A stretch of DNA of 64,000 nt from Verrucolacustris abundans (GCA_965194535.1 OZ239145.1:62001-126000), one strand, 5' to 3'. Shown: positions 50,839-60,602, numbered from the stretch's first letter. The notes: a model not told the origin generated them from the sequence alone. Numbers and translations are program-made.

Positions 50839-51936
50839 ATGAGTGGATTCGAAGCCAAGGTTTTGTGTGGGGAGAGAATTACGGCGGAAGAAGCTGCAGA
50901 AATCTATCGTTGGCCCTTGGCGAAGCTGGGGGAAGCTGCGAATACGCGCAGGAATTTAGCAAAGGGAAAAGATTACGACGGAAAAGGGAAAGAGGTGGTG
51001 ACCTATATGGTCGATCGGAACATCAACTACACGAACGTGTGTGATGTATACTGCAAGTTCTGCGCATTCTATCGAACGGAGAAGGATGCGGATCACTATG
51101 TGCTGAGCCAGGAGCAGATCGACCAGAAGATTGATGAGTTGGTGGCCGTGGGAGGGAACCAGATCCTACTCCAAGGGGGGCATCATCCCAAGCTAGGTCT
51201 GGAGTGGTACTTGGATTTGTTGCGACATCTACGCGGGAAATATCCACAGGTGAATGTTCACGGGTTTTCCCCGCCCGAGTTCAATCATTTTGCCGAAGTG
51301 TTTGGGATGAGTCTGGAGAAGGTGATCGGGAAGTTTCGGGAAGCGGGTTTAGGCAGCATTCCGGGGGGCGGGGCAGAGATTTTGGTGGATCGGGTGAGGC
51401 AAAAGATTGCTCCGAGGAAGTGCGGAACAGATGCTTGGCTCAAGGTGATGGAGATCGCCCACGGAATGGGAATGAGGTCCAGTGCGACGATGATGTTTGG
51501 GCATGTGGAGACTCCGGAAGAAAGAATCGAGCATTTGGGGCGGTTGAGGGATCTGCAGGATCGGACGGGGGGATTCACCGCATTCATCTGCTGGACGTTT
51601 CAGCCGGAGCACACCGTTCTAAAAGCGGAAAAGACGGGATCCCACGAGTATCTCCGGATGCAGGCGTTGTCGAGGATCTTCCTCGATAATATTCCGAATG
51701 TGCAGTCGAGCTGGGTGACGCAAGGACCGGCGATGGGTCAGGTAGCGTTACAATTCGGGGCGAACGATTTTGGAAGTTTGATGATGGAGGAGAATGTGGT
51801 TTCAAGTGCGGGAACCAGTTTCCGGCTGAGTTTGGAAGAAATGCGACGATTGATCGTTCAGGCGGGATATGAGCCGAGGCAAAGAAACAACGAGTACCAA
51901 TTGGTCGATGCTCCAGCCACCGGGTTGGTGGCGTAA
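50839..51936 (+). CDS. mqnC: Cyclic dehypoxanthine futalosine synthase MqnC
   Basis: This 365-residue radical SAM enzyme of the futalosine menaquinone pathway forms the cyclic intermediate. Cluster cysteines Cys68, Cys72 and Cys75 lie in CDVYCKFCAFYR. LLQGGHHPKLGLEWY, GSIPGGGAEIL and SSATMMFGHVE are characteristic. It implies menaquinone respiration by the alternative route. MqnA, B, D or E are not seen in the window. Confidence 0.94.
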   Translation: MSGFEAKVLCGERITAEEAAEIYRWPLAKLGEAANTRRNLAKGKDYDGKGKEVVTYMVDRNINYTNVCDVYCKFCAFYRTEKDADHYVLSQEQIDQKIDELVAVGGNQILLQGGHHPKLGLEWYLDLLRHLRGKYPQVNVHGFSPPEFNHFAEVFGMSLEKVIGKFREAGLGSIPGGGAEILVDRVRQKIAPRKCGTDAWLKVMEIAHGMGMRSSATMMFGHVETPEERIEHLGRLRDLQDRTGGFTAFICWTFQPEHTVLKAEKTGSHEYLRMQALSRIFLDNIPNVQSSWVTQGPAMGQVALQFGANDFGSLMMEENVVSSAGTSFRLSLEEMRRLIVQAGYEPRQRNNEYQLVDAPATGLVA

Positions 51937-51952
51937 CGACCGAGTAGCCGAC

Positions 51953-52321
51953 TTATTTGTAGCGGATCGCGCGACCGTTGGCGCCACCGGCTGGGCCAGT
52001 GAAACGGAAGCTAGTGTCGACGCGGTCAAGAATCACGGCATCGGCTTTCATCTTCCAAGCCTGTTTTTGTAGGGATTCCTTCATCGAATCCTCATCATCC
52101 CAAAGAAAGATCTGAGGAGCACTGACCAGGCCGATGACTTCGTAGGGTTTTTCGGGGCGATCCAAAAGAAGAGTGACGTTGCACCAAGGCTCTGACTCGG
52201 AACTGGATTTTTTTGACTTTTTCTGGGAAGTGGAGGTGCGGGACGAGGTTTGCGAAAAGCAATCTGGCAAAACCACAAAAAGGGATAGAAGAAGTGCCAA
52301 GACGGTGAAGATCTGTTTCAT
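51953..52321 (-). CDS. Small secreted protein of unknown function
   Basis: A 122-residue protein with signal peptide (IFTVLALLLSLFVVLPDCFS), a serine/lysine-rich linker (SSRTSTSQKKSKKSSSES), and a small domain (WCNVTLLLDRPEKPYEVIGL, then AWKMKADAVILDRV) that recalls YbjQ-like or RcsF-like stress lipoprotein folds. Convergent with mqnC. No firm family. Confidence 0.62.
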   Translation of the reverse strand: MKQIFTVLALLLSLFVVLPDCFSQTSSRTSTSQKKSKKSSSESEPWCNVTLLLDRPEKPYEVIGLVSAPQIFLWDDEDSMKESLQKQAWKMKADAVILDRVDTSFRFTGPAGGANGRAIRYK

Positions 52322-52404
52322 ACTTTTTGATTAAAGAAATTGGCAGGGCGAGCAAGTCGGATGAAGGGCTGGTCGTGAACAACTGATCTGCTAATCCAAG
52401 GAGG

Positions 52405-54417
52405 ATGAAACGATCTTTGGGCATTTGGGGGCAGATGGGTTGGGGACTGATTGCTTTGGTGGGGGCGGGGGCGTTGGGGGTGGTATCTTGGGAACGGGGA
52501 GAGCCGGTCAATGCGCTTTGGTTGGTCGTAGCCACGGGGTGTGTTTATGCGATTGGCTATCGTTTTCACAGCGCGTGGCTGATGGCCACGGTGTTAACGA
52601 TTGACCCGAAGCGGGTTACTCCTGCGGAGCGGTGTGCAGATGGGCGAGATTTCGTGAAGACGAACCGGTGGGTGGTTTTTGGGCATCACTTTGCGGCGAT
52701 TGCGGGGCCGGGTCCGCTTGTTGGGCCTGTGTTGGCGGCGCAGTTTGGGTACTTGCCGGGGTTATTGTGGATTCTGATCGGAGCAGTTCTTGGGGGAGCG
52801 GTTCATGACAGTATTACGTTGTGGCTGAGTGTGCGGAGGGGCGGGAAATCGGTTGGGCAGATGCTGCGTGAGGAAGTGGGTCCAGTGGCGGGGACGCTCG
52901 CGGTGATCGGTTTATTAGGAATTATCACAATCCTGATGGCGGTATTGGCTTTGGTAGTAGTGAGGGCCTTGGCCGAGAGCCCTTGGGGACTATTCACCAT
53001 CGTCTTGACGATGCCTTTGGCGCTGGCGATGGGGTTGGGAATGAGGGGGGCCGGAGGGGCAAGGACGGCTTGGGTGACGGTGTTGGGGGTTTTGGGACTG
53101 GTCGGGTGTGTTTGGGCGGGAAAGTGGGCGGCGGAGACACCGGTTTTGGTAAAGATGTTCACGTGGGAAGCGTCGACGTTGGCGTGGTCGATCATGGGAT
53201 ACGGGCTGACGGCGAGCATTCTCCCGATCTGGTTGTTGCTGGCGCCCCGAGATTATCTGAGCTCCTTTTTAAAAATCGGAACGGTAGCGGCGTTGGGGGT
53301 GGTAGTTGCGATTTTGGCTCCGCAGTTGCAGATGCCTGCGTTAACGCGATTCATTGATGGTAGCGGGCCGGTCTTTGCTGGACCGGTTTTCCCCTTTTGT
53401 TTTATCACGATCGCATGCGGGGCGGTGAGCGGCTTCCACTGTCTGGTGGCCTCGGGGACAACGCCGAAGTTGTTGGCGAGCGAGGCGGACATTCGGATGG
53501 TGGGATATGGGGCGATGATCACTGAGATGTGTGTGGGTGTTTTGGCTCTGGTGGCGGCGTGTTCGATGCCTGCGGGAGAATATTTTGCGATCAATTTGCG
53601 GGGAGAACCGGCAGCGGTCGTGGAAAAGATTACGGCGCTGGGATTTCCCGTGACGGAACAGCAGATGGCGGATTTAGCAAAGTCGGTAGGAGAAAGTACA
53701 ATGATTGGGCGTACGGGGGGGGCGCCGACCTTTGCAGTCGGGATGGCACAGATTTTTGCGAAGTCGGTCGGACAGGCGGGGGGAGGCGTGATGGCGTTGT
53801 GGTATCACTTTGCGATCATGTTCGAGGCCTTATTTATTTTAACAACAATTGATGCGGGGACACGGATCGGGCGGTTTTTAGTGCAAGAGGTTTTGGGGTG
53901 GCTTTGGAAACCTTTGGGGGAGGTCCGATCGATCGCGGGAAGTGCATTGGGGAGCGTTCTATTTGTGGGAGGGTGGGGGTGGTTTTTGTATCAAGGCGTG
54001 ATGGATCCGCAGGGAGGAATCAATAGTCTTTGGCCGATTTTCGGTGTAGCGAACCAGCTTTTGGCGGTGATGGCGCTAAGTTTGGCGACGACCGTGTTGA
54101 TCAAGATGGGGCGGGTGAAGTTTGCGTGGGTGACGTTGTTGCCGTTGGCATGGCTAGTCGTCGTGACGTTTTCCGCCGGCTGGCTGAAGATTTTTAGTGC
54201 AGATCCGCGGCTAGGTTTTTTGGCTGGCTGGGAGCAGGCGGACAAGGCGGGTCAGGGTAAGCTGGCGATAGCCCAGGCCACGAATGCGGGGGTGACGGGA
54301 TTCTTTCTGCTGCTGGTGGTCTTGATCGTGGCGGCTTGCGGGAGAATCTGCTGGAGATATTGGCGGGGCAGGAGTGTTCCCCCGGTGAAGGAGGAAGGGG
54401 TGGTGGCGGTTGCTTAA
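52405..54417 (+). CDS. cstA: CstA carbon-starvation peptide/pyruvate transporter
   Basis: A 670-residue protein with about 16 to 18 hydrophobic helices. RGEPVNALWLVVATGC and TNRWVVFGHHFAAIAGPGPLVGPVLAAQFG are family hallmarks. CstA imports peptides or pyruvate under carbon limitation. GGAGG abuts the ATG at 52405 with no spacing, so a start a little downstream is possible. It converges on hppA with a 4-bp overlap of stops. Confidence 0.92.
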   Translation: MKRSLGIWGQMGWGLIALVGAGALGVVSWERGEPVNALWLVVATGCVYAIGYRFHSAWLMATVLTIDPKRVTPAERCADGRDFVKTNRWVVFGHHFAAIAGPGPLVGPVLAAQFGYLPGLLWILIGAVLGGAVHDSITLWLSVRRGGKSVGQMLREEVGPVAGTLAVIGLLGIITILMAVLALVVVRALAESPWGLFTIVLTMPLALAMGLGMRGAGGARTAWVTVLGVLGLVGCVWAGKWAAETPVLVKMFTWEASTLAWSIMGYGLTASILPIWLLLAPRDYLSSFLKIGTVAALGVVVAILAPQLQMPALTRFIDGSGPVFAGPVFPFCFITIACGAVSGFHCLVASGTTPKLLASEADIRMVGYGAMITEMCVGVLALVAACSMPAGEYFAINLRGEPAAVVEKITALGFPVTEQQMADLAKSVGESTMIGRTGGAPTFAVGMAQIFAKSVGQAGGGVMALWYHFAIMFEALFILTTIDAGTRIGRFLVQEVLGWLWKPLGEVRSIAGSALGSVLFVGGWGWFLYQGVMDPQGGINSLWPIFGVANQLLAVMALSLATTVLIKMGRVKFAWVTLLPLAWLVVVTFSAGWLKIFSADPRLGFLAGWEQADKAGQGKLAIAQATNAGVTGFFLLLVVLIVAACGRICWRYWRGRSVPPVKEEGVVAVA

Positions 54418-56498
54418 AAGAAAATAGGAATGATGAGGATGGCGACGATGTTGACGACTTTGATCATCGGATTGATGGCTGGTCCTGCCGTATCCTTGTA
54501 GGGATCGCCGACGGTATCGCCGGTCACGGCGGCGGCGTGGGCGAGGGAGCCTTTTCCGCCACAGTTGCCTTCTTCAATATATTTTTTTGCATTGTCCCAG
54601 GCCCCGCCGGAGGAGGTCATGGCGATAGCGACAAAAAGCCCGGTGACGATGGTGCCGACGAGAACGCCCCCGAGCACAACGGGTCCGAGGCCGGGAATGG
54701 CGGCAACAGCGACGACAAAAGCGACGGGAAGAAGGGCGGGGATGATCATTTGGCGGAGAGCGGCCCGTGTCACGATATCGACGCAAGTTCCATAGTCGGG
54801 CTTATCCTTGCCGAGTAGGATTCCGGGTTTTGCAGCGAGCTGGCGCCGAACTTCACGGACTACGGCACCCGCGGCAACGCCGACGGCATCCATCGAGCGG
54901 GCAGTGAAGACGAAGGGGAGGAGCCCGCCGATGAAGAGGCCGATAATGACCTTGGGTTCGGTGAGGGAGAATTCAAGGCTGGGCATAGCTGCACCCAAGG
55001 CAAGGAAGTGGGCTTTCAGCTCCTGAACGTAGCTTCCGAAAAGAACAAGAGAGGCGAGACCAGCAGAGGCGATGGCGTAGCCTTTGGTCACGGCTTTCAT
55101 GGTATTGCCGACAGCGTCGAGTTCATCGGTCCGTTGGCGAATCGATTTAGGCATGCCAGACATTACTGCGATGCCACCGGCGTTATCCGTGATCGGGCCG
55201 AATGCATCGAGGGAGATGACGATTCCGGCCATGGAGAGCATCGCCATGACGGCGATGGCAATGCCGTAGAGGCCTGCGAAGTGGTAGCTAAGGAGGATGG
55301 CGATCCCGATGAAGCCGACAGGGAGAGCCGTGGCGTGGGAGCCGATGGCAAGGCCTGCGATGATGTTTGTGGCGTGTCCGGTTTCCGAGGCTTTCGCGAT
55401 GTTCCGAACGGGAGAGTAGTGGGTGGATGTGTAGTAGTTCGTGATCAGCAGGACAACGAACGTCATGAGGAGTCCGACGAGAGAGGCGAGGTAGATACCG
55501 AGAGTGGAGGCGATTTGGCCGTCGTGGCGGAGACCGTTTGGAAAAAAGATCTGGGTGAGGGGCCAAAGGGCGGCGGCCGAGGCGAGGGCACTGAGGAGGA
55601 CGCCGAGGCTTAGGAGGCGGGTGGGATTGCCACTTCCGAAGTTGACCGTGAGGATGCCGAGGATGGCGGAGAGAATAGAGACTCCGCCCACGATGAAGGG
55701 GTAGCTGAGGGCGGCGGGTTCGGGTTTGCCATCGCCACCGAAGACGGTGAGGTAGGCGACGAGAACACACCCGATCAGGCTGACGGCGTAAGTTTCAAAG
55801 ACATCTGCGGCCATTCCGGCGCAGTCCCCGACGTTATCTCCTACGTTGTCGGCGATGGTGGCGGGATTGCGGGGGTCATCTTCTTCGAGTTTGGATTCGA
55901 TTTTGCCCACGAGGTCAGCCCCGACGTCAGCAGCTTTGGTGTAGATTCCACCTCCCAGACGTGCAAACACACTGACTAGGGAGGCACCGAGGGCGAGGCC
56001 GGTGAGACTGTCGATGGCAGCGCGCAGGCCGAGATATTTCGAGGAGATCATATAAAAGGTTCCGATCGAGAGAAGGGCGAGGGCGACGACGAGCAGGCCG
56101 GTGACGGCTCCGCCATTGAACGCGTTGCGTAGGGCGGCTGTACGGCTGATCGTGGCGGCTTGGGCGGTGCGTACATTCGCCATTACGGCGATGCGCATGC
56201 CGGCGAAACCGGCGACCAGGCTGCAGGCGGCACCAACGAGGAAGCCGATGCCTGTGGGAAGATTTTTAAAGTAGCAAATGGCGGCGAAGAGAAGGAGGGC
56301 GATTCCGGAAACAGCTTGGAGTTGGCGGTGAAGGTATGCGGCGGCACCCTCTTGGATGGCGGCTGCGACTTCGCGCATACGATCGTTGCCATCCGGTTGA
56401 CCCTTGATCCATGCGATTAGTCCCCAGGCAGCAGCTAAGCCGACTAGGCCTGCGACGAGACTGAAGGGAAGTGCTTGTTGGAAGATAAATGTAGTCAT
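54414..56498 (-). CDS. hppA: K+-insensitive membrane-bound pyrophosphatase
   Basis: This 694-residue, about 16-helix protein couples pyrophosphate hydrolysis to H+ pumping. DVGADLVGKIESK, then EDDPRNPATIADNVGDNVG, supply substrate acids, and TGDTVGDPYKDTAGPAINP closes the family. Lys468 in GNTMKAVTKG occupies the position that is Lys in K+-insensitive and Ala in K+-dependent enzymes. The start ATG at 56496-56498 has no clear Shine-Dalgarno; the upstream 114 bases are shared with the MarR promoter. Confidence 0.94.
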   Translation of the reverse strand: MTTFIFQQALPFSLVAGLVGLAAAWGLIAWIKGQPDGNDRMREVAAAIQEGAAAYLHRQLQAVSGIALLLFAAICYFKNLPTGIGFLVGAACSLVAGFAGMRIAVMANVRTAQAATISRTAALRNAFNGGAVTGLLVVALALLSIGTFYMISSKYLGLRAAIDSLTGLALGASLVSVFARLGGGIYTKAADVGADLVGKIESKLEEDDPRNPATIADNVGDNVGDCAGMAADVFETYAVSLIGCVLVAYLTVFGGDGKPEPAALSYPFIVGGVSILSAILGILTVNFGSGNPTRLLSLGVLLSALASAAALWPLTQIFFPNGLRHDGQIASTLGIYLASLVGLLMTFVVLLITNYYTSTHYSPVRNIAKASETGHATNIIAGLAIGSHATALPVGFIGIAILLSYHFAGLYGIAIAVMAMLSMAGIVISLDAFGPITDNAGGIAVMSGMPKSIRQRTDELDAVGNTMKAVTKGYAIASAGLASLVLFGSYVQELKAHFLALGAAMPSLEFSLTEPKVIIGLFIGGLLPFVFTARSMDAVGVAAGAVVREVRRQLAAKPGILLGKDKPDYGTCVDIVTRAALRQMIIPALLPVAFVVAVAAIPGLGPVVLGGVLVGTIVTGLFVAIAMTSSGGAWDNAKKYIEEGNCGGKGSLAHAAAVTGDTVGDPYKDTAGPAINPMIKVVNIVAILIIPIFF

Positions 56499-56568
56499 AG
56501 TAAGTTGCTGGAAAATAGGCTTCGTGGAGGGGCGGGCAACGTTTTTCGAATCGATTTTACGTATTTTT

Positions 56569-56608
56569 CAGTACTTGTACGCACTGGACATTTCATCGAG
56601 TATATATT
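56569..56608 (+). promoter_or_regulatory. Candidate MarR operator and -10 element
   Basis: CAGTACTTGTACGCACTG at 56569-56586 is an imperfect palindrome, and TATATATT at 56601-56608 could be a -10 box for the MarR gene, with transcription starting near 56613. No good -35 is visible. A dyad overlapping its own promoter suits MarR autoregulation. Confidence 0.4.
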
Positions 56609-56648
56609 TCACATGACTAAATATCCGCAAAATGGAGCCGGAGTGATC

Positions 56649-57086
56649 ATGGATCCCCGTGTTCCAGAGCTGGAGAGGATTGCGACCCTTCTCCAGCGGC
56701 GTTTTTTGTTGGATCTATTCCGGCAAACCTCGGCCAAGCGGCTTTCGATTCCGCAATTCACCTTATTAGGGTTTTTGGCGGTGGAGTCGCGTGTGCCGAT
56801 GGGGGTATTGGCCAAACGGATGGGGCATGCGACCTCTGCTACAACGGGATTGGTGGATCGGTTGGAGGCTGTGGGTTTGGTGAAACGTCAGGCGCAAAAG
56901 GGGGATCGGCGGCAGAAGTTGGTGGAAATCACAACAAAGGGGAAAGAGTTGATGGGGCGGTTGCAGGGGGAGTTGAGGCATCATTTGAGCGTCATTTTGA
57001 GTCAACTCGACTCGGGGGATCAGGATGCTTGGGTTCGGATTTATCGGGTAATGGAGAATTACTGCCGTGAATTACCGCGCGATTAG
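56649..57086 (+). CDS. MarR family transcriptional regulator
   Basis: A 145-residue protein with the MarR winged HTH: FTLLGFLAVESRVPMGVLAK, then GHATSATTGLVDRLEAVGLV and the wing KGDRRQKLVEITTKG. The ATG at 56649 has GGAG six bases upstream and lies after the likely transcription start; 56613 is an alternative. It precedes and overlaps a TolC gene by 20 bases, so it probably represses an efflux or stress operon. Confidence 0.9.
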   Translation: MDPRVPELERIATLLQRRFLLDLFRQTSAKRLSIPQFTLLGFLAVESRVPMGVLAKRMGHATSATTGLVDRLEAVGLVKRQAQKGDRRQKLVEITTKGKELMGRLQGELRHHLSVILSQLDSGDQDAWVRIYRVMENYCRELPRD

Positions 57087-58557
57087 GATCCTTTGTTTTT
57101 TCGGCTTGGGTGTGCTGGGCGTCCGGGCTGAGGAGAAAAAAGAGGTGGCGGATGTCACCCTACCGCTGGCAAGCAAGTCCGCAGTTCCTGAATTTTCCAG
57201 CAAGCGTCTGGATCTGGCTCAGTGTGTGGCCTTGGCGTTGCAGCAGAACACCGAGATTCGCCAGGCTCAGGAGGAGGTGAAAAGAAAAGAGGGAGTGTCC
57301 GTCGAGGTGCGGAGTGCCCTGCTTCCGAAAGTGACGGCTCAGGGAACTTACGAATATCAGTCGAAAGAGTTGAACGGGTTGCTGGTGAACGCAGGATTTC
57401 TTTCCGCCGATGAGATGAACTGGAATGCGGGAGTGCGGGTAACGCAGCTCTTGTTTGACGGAGGAGCCGCCTTGTCGCGCACCCGGGCCGCACGAATGTC
57501 GGAAAGCCAGTCGATGCTTCTTCTTCGGGACACGATTGACCGGGTGATTTTGGAGGTTCGCAAAAATGTGTATGCCGTTCTGGTAAACCGAGCCCTGATC
57601 GACGTGCAGACGGAGGCGGTGAATTTGAAGAAAGAGCAACTCACTTCGCAGCAGAAACGTTTCAAGGCCGGGACGGTTACGAAGTTCAACGTCTTAACCG
57701 CGGACGTGGAGTTGGCAAACAATATGCCACAGCTGATCCGGGCTCGGAACAATAAGCGGGTGGCCGAGGTTCAGTTGGCACAGATTATGGCTTTGGATTA
57801 TCCGATCGAATCAGCTGAGGATTGGACCCCGCCGGTGTACGTTGAGGGGGATTTGCCCTATCAGCCCGTGAAAATAGATCTCTCGGCCTCTTTGCGGAAT
57901 GCGGTTTTCAACCGAAACGATTTGCGGGCAGTGAAAAAAGAGATCGAAATTCAGAGCAAACTTTTTGAAGCGGCCAAAAAAGAGGCGTTTATTCCGAAAG
58001 TCGTTGGATCGGGGGGGTATGACGTGATTCAAAATCCGGGAAGTTCATCTTTTACGGACAGCTTTCAAGGGCCTGTGGCCTCGATCAACGGGACGTGGAC
58101 TTTGTTTGACGGAATGTTGAGCACCGGGCGCTTCATGCAGTTGAAGGCGCAGATTCGGAAGGCTGAGGTGGCCTATGAGGAGAAGCGGCGCTTGGTCGAA
58201 AGTGATGTGCGGGACGCTGTGGTCAAGATGGAGGAGGCGCAGGAGCTTGTGACTTCACAGCAGAGGAATGTGGAGCAGTCGCGGGAAAGTCTCCGGTTGG
58301 CGGAGGCGCGTTTCAATGTGGGAGCGGGGATCCAGTTAGATATCATCAACGCTCAGTCGAATCTTACGCAGGCTCAGTTCAACGAGTTGCAGGGAAGATT
58401 CGACTACAATGTGGCGGTGGCTTCGCTCGAGAGGGCTACAGCGACACCCTTTGGTCCAAAAAATCCTCCGCCGCTTCCCGCGGAAGCAAGTCTGACCCCC
58501 AAGCCAAAACTGAATATGCAGGCCTCGACCGCAGTGGGCCTTCAGCCTGGGCAGTGA
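57067..58557 (+). CDS. TolC family outer-membrane efflux protein
   Basis: This 496-residue protein has a signal-like N-terminus (LCFFGLGVLGVRA), then the TolC repeats: LAQCVALALQQNTEIRQAQ (first half), and ESLRLAEARFNVGAGIQLDI with NAQSNLTQAQFNELQ (second half), each with the long coiled-coil hairpin. The start is GTG inside the MarR 3' end. No RND pump or membrane-fusion protein is adjacent, so it may serve pumps elsewhere. The proline-rich C-terminus is typical. Confidence 0.92.
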   Translation: MNYRAIRILCFFGLGVLGVRAEEKKEVADVTLPLASKSAVPEFSSKRLDLAQCVALALQQNTEIRQAQEEVKRKEGVSVEVRSALLPKVTAQGTYEYQSKELNGLLVNAGFLSADEMNWNAGVRVTQLLFDGGAALSRTRAARMSESQSMLLLRDTIDRVILEVRKNVYAVLVNRALIDVQTEAVNLKKEQLTSQQKRFKAGTVTKFNVLTADVELANNMPQLIRARNNKRVAEVQLAQIMALDYPIESAEDWTPPVYVEGDLPYQPVKIDLSASLRNAVFNRNDLRAVKKEIEIQSKLFEAAKKEAFIPKVVGSGGYDVIQNPGSSSFTDSFQGPVASINGTWTLFDGMLSTGRFMQLKAQIRKAEVAYEEKRRLVESDVRDAVVKMEEAQELVTSQQRNVEQSRESLRLAEARFNVGAGIQLDIINAQSNLTQAQFNELQGRFDYNVAVASLERATATPFGPKNPPPLPAEASLTPKPKLNMQASTAVGLQPGQ

Positions 58558-59159
58558 CTTTTTTACGCTTTCCTGAGTTGGAGGCGCGGGGATTGCTACA
58601 TGCGTTTACCCTTCGCTCGGTTCCTCCGTTGATATCGGTGGATGTTCCGCAAATTCTGGAAGAGGCGGGATTGCCCAAGAATTATGGGATAGGAGAGCAG
58701 ACCCATGGGGTGGGGGTGGCAGTTGTAAATCAGGGCGGCAAAGGGAAAGTAATTCCCGCAGTGGATGCGCTGATCACCCGGGAAAAGAATCTATCGCTCG
58801 TGATCCGGGTGGCGGATTGCGGACCTGTCTGGATTCATTGCGAAAAAACGGGTGCGATTGGATTGGTGCACAGTGGAAAAAAGGGGACGGAGGCGGGAGT
58901 AGTGGGTGCAACGATTCGCAGGATGAGAGAAGAGTTTGGTTCGGAGCCGAGCTCGATGCTGGCCCTTCTTGGGCCCTGCATTCGGCCTCCGCACTACGAA
59001 GTGAATTTTGCGGGTGAGATTCTTCGGCAACTGGAAAGGGAGAACGTAGGCAAGGTGGTAGACAGTAAGCTTTGTACGGCATCTGATCTAACAAGATTTT
59101 ACTCGTACCGAGCCGAGAAGGGGCAAACGGGTCGGCACTTTGCGGTATTCGCCGGTTAA
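58554..59159 (+). CDS. pgeF: PgeF/YfiH-type laccase-domain purine nucleoside phosphorylase
   Basis: A 201-residue protein with the zinc triad in GIGEQTHGVGV (His), VADCGPV (Cys) and LVHSGKKGTEAGVV (His). It is somewhat shorter than the common 240-residue members. Homologues (FAMIN-like) phosphorolyse adenosine and clean muropeptide errors. GTG start overlaps the TolC stop (GTGA). Being in a MarR-TolC operon is unusual. Confidence 0.88.
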   Translation: MTFLRFPELEARGLLHAFTLRSVPPLISVDVPQILEEAGLPKNYGIGEQTHGVGVAVVNQGGKGKVIPAVDALITREKNLSLVIRVADCGPVWIHCEKTGAIGLVHSGKKGTEAGVVGATIRRMREEFGSEPSSMLALLGPCIRPPHYEVNFAGEILRQLERENVGKVVDSKLCTASDLTRFYSYRAEKGQTGRHFAVFAG

Positions 59160-59188
59160 TTCACAAACCGCTTTTGGGCGGTGTGAAT
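59159..59188 (+). terminator. Hairpin at the end of the MarR-TolC-PgeF operon
   Basis: ATTCAC/GTGAAT and ACCGC/GCGGT arms enclose TTTTGG with a two-base bulge, directly after the pgeF stop. The stem is 11 bp but there is no T-run, so it may be a factor-assisted stop. Confidence 0.45.
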
Positions 59189-59258
59189 ATCTGAGCCTCT
59201 CTAGCTCGACTCATTTATTTGAGGTCACATCTTTTTTGAAACGAAAGGAATCGCATTT

Positions 59259-60602
59259 ATGAAAAAATCCATCCTCCTCCTAGCCGGCTTTCTGGCTGCA
59301 ACGACACCCTTAATGGCAGACAGTACGCCCGAAGCTTCGGCTCAAGACACCAAAAAAATGGTCCAGAACAACTTCGTCGAGACGGCGCAGAAAGGCATTA
59401 AGCTGAGTGGGTATGTGGATGCGGGTTACAGCTATAATTTCACAGGGCAGAACAATAACTCGATGGTATCGACCCGGTATGCGACGGACACGGCCCAACG
59501 GGGGGATTTCAACCTATACGCGGTCAAGCTAGCCCTCGAAAAAGCAATGACTTCGGAAAACAAGGCACAAGCCGGATTTCGGACGGATGTGATGATCGGT
59601 GAAGATGCCTCCTACTTCATCAATCGAACCCCCAATGCGGGATATAACACCAACAACAACTCCAACAGCCTCTTTCTGGAGCAGGCGTATGCCTCGATCC
59701 GTGCCCCCGTGGGGAATGGGTGGGATTTTAAGGTAGGCAAATTCGTATCTACGATGGGGTACGAGGTGATGGAAAGACCTGCGAACATGAACACCACATA
59801 CGGAATTTTATTTAACGTGATGCCCCTGTACTACACGGGCGTTCTGTCTTCGTATCGGTTCGATGACTATCTAGACGGCAAACTAGGTGTCGTGAACGGA
59901 TCGAACAGCGACAACAACACAACCTTGAATTCCAACAGTGGAGATGGTTGTGCCGTCCTAGCCTCTTTGAATGTGACGGCTCCCGGAGGCAACGCAAACT
60001 GGAGCAACAATTTTCAGTACAGCACGGGTTATGACAACAACACCTCCACAGGGTCGACAAACAGCAGCCTTACCTCCTCCAGCCAGCCGGCCCGGGCCAA
60101 TAATGGAGATATCTCTGCCTACATGCTTTTGTACAACTCTTGGGGAAATTGGGCGCCGAAGTTTGCCAACGACAAGCTCCTCCTGGCTTTTAACACCGTT
60201 TTCGGAAACCTAAGTGGAGTGGCGGATGGTGTAGCCAACGTCAACACCCACTGGTACGGAGCGGGGGCCTACGCCAAGTATCAATTCAACGACTGGTTTA
60301 GTCTTTGCAGCCGTGGAGAATATCTGGGAAGCAATAACGATGGGGTCATCGGTTACGCTGGCGCGAGCACGACTTTTAACACTCCTGAGGCAAATAATCC
60401 GACTCGGCATGTCACGGGCGTGAATTTTTGGGAATACACCCTAACGGCTGGGTTCAATGTCATCGACAACGTTCTCATCCGGGCGGAGTACCGACTCGAT
60501 TGGGGCACGAATCTTTATCAAGTACCCAGCGGTGCGGCACAGCCTGAGGGGCAAAACGGCCCCGCTCACTACGCGGGCGCGGAAGTCGTCTATAGCTTCT
60601 AA
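59259..60602 (+). CDS. Outer-membrane porin (BBP2/OmpL-like)
   Basis: A 447-residue protein with signal peptide (KKSILLLAGFLAATTPLMA) and a porin body starting IKLSGYVDAGYSYNFTGQNN. Asparagine- and glycine-rich loops alternate with aromatic strands, and the end HYAGAEVVYSF carries the C-terminal phenylalanine for barrel assembly. AAAGGA precedes the ATG by 11 bases. This type of barrel is common as a major porin in Verrucomicrobiota; solute is unknown. Confidence 0.85.
   Translation: MKKSILLLAGFLAATTPLMADSTPEASAQDTKKMVQNNFVETAQKGIKLSGYVDAGYSYNFTGQNNNSMVSTRYATDTAQRGDFNLYAVKLALEKAMTSENKAQAGFRTDVMIGEDASYFINRTPNAGYNTNNNSNSLFLEQAYASIRAPVGNGWDFKVGKFVSTMGYEVMERPANMNTTYGILFNVMPLYYTGVLSSYRFDDYLDGKLGVVNGSNSDNNTTLNSNSGDGCAVLASLNVTAPGGNANWSNNFQYSTGYDNNTSTGSTNSSLTSSSQPARANNGDISAYMLLYNSWGNWAPKFANDKLLLAFNTVFGNLSGVADGVANVNTHWYGAGAYAKYQFNDWFSLCSRGEYLGSNNDGVIGYAGASTTFNTPEANNPTRHVTGVNFWEYTLTAGFNVIDNVLIRAEYRLDWGTNLYQVPSGAAQPEGQNGPAHYAGAEVVYSF

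Noticed and set aside
55008..55613. 201-residue plus-strand frame opposite hppA
   Set aside because: Asp/Gly/Glu-rich antisense shadow with no recognisable motif.
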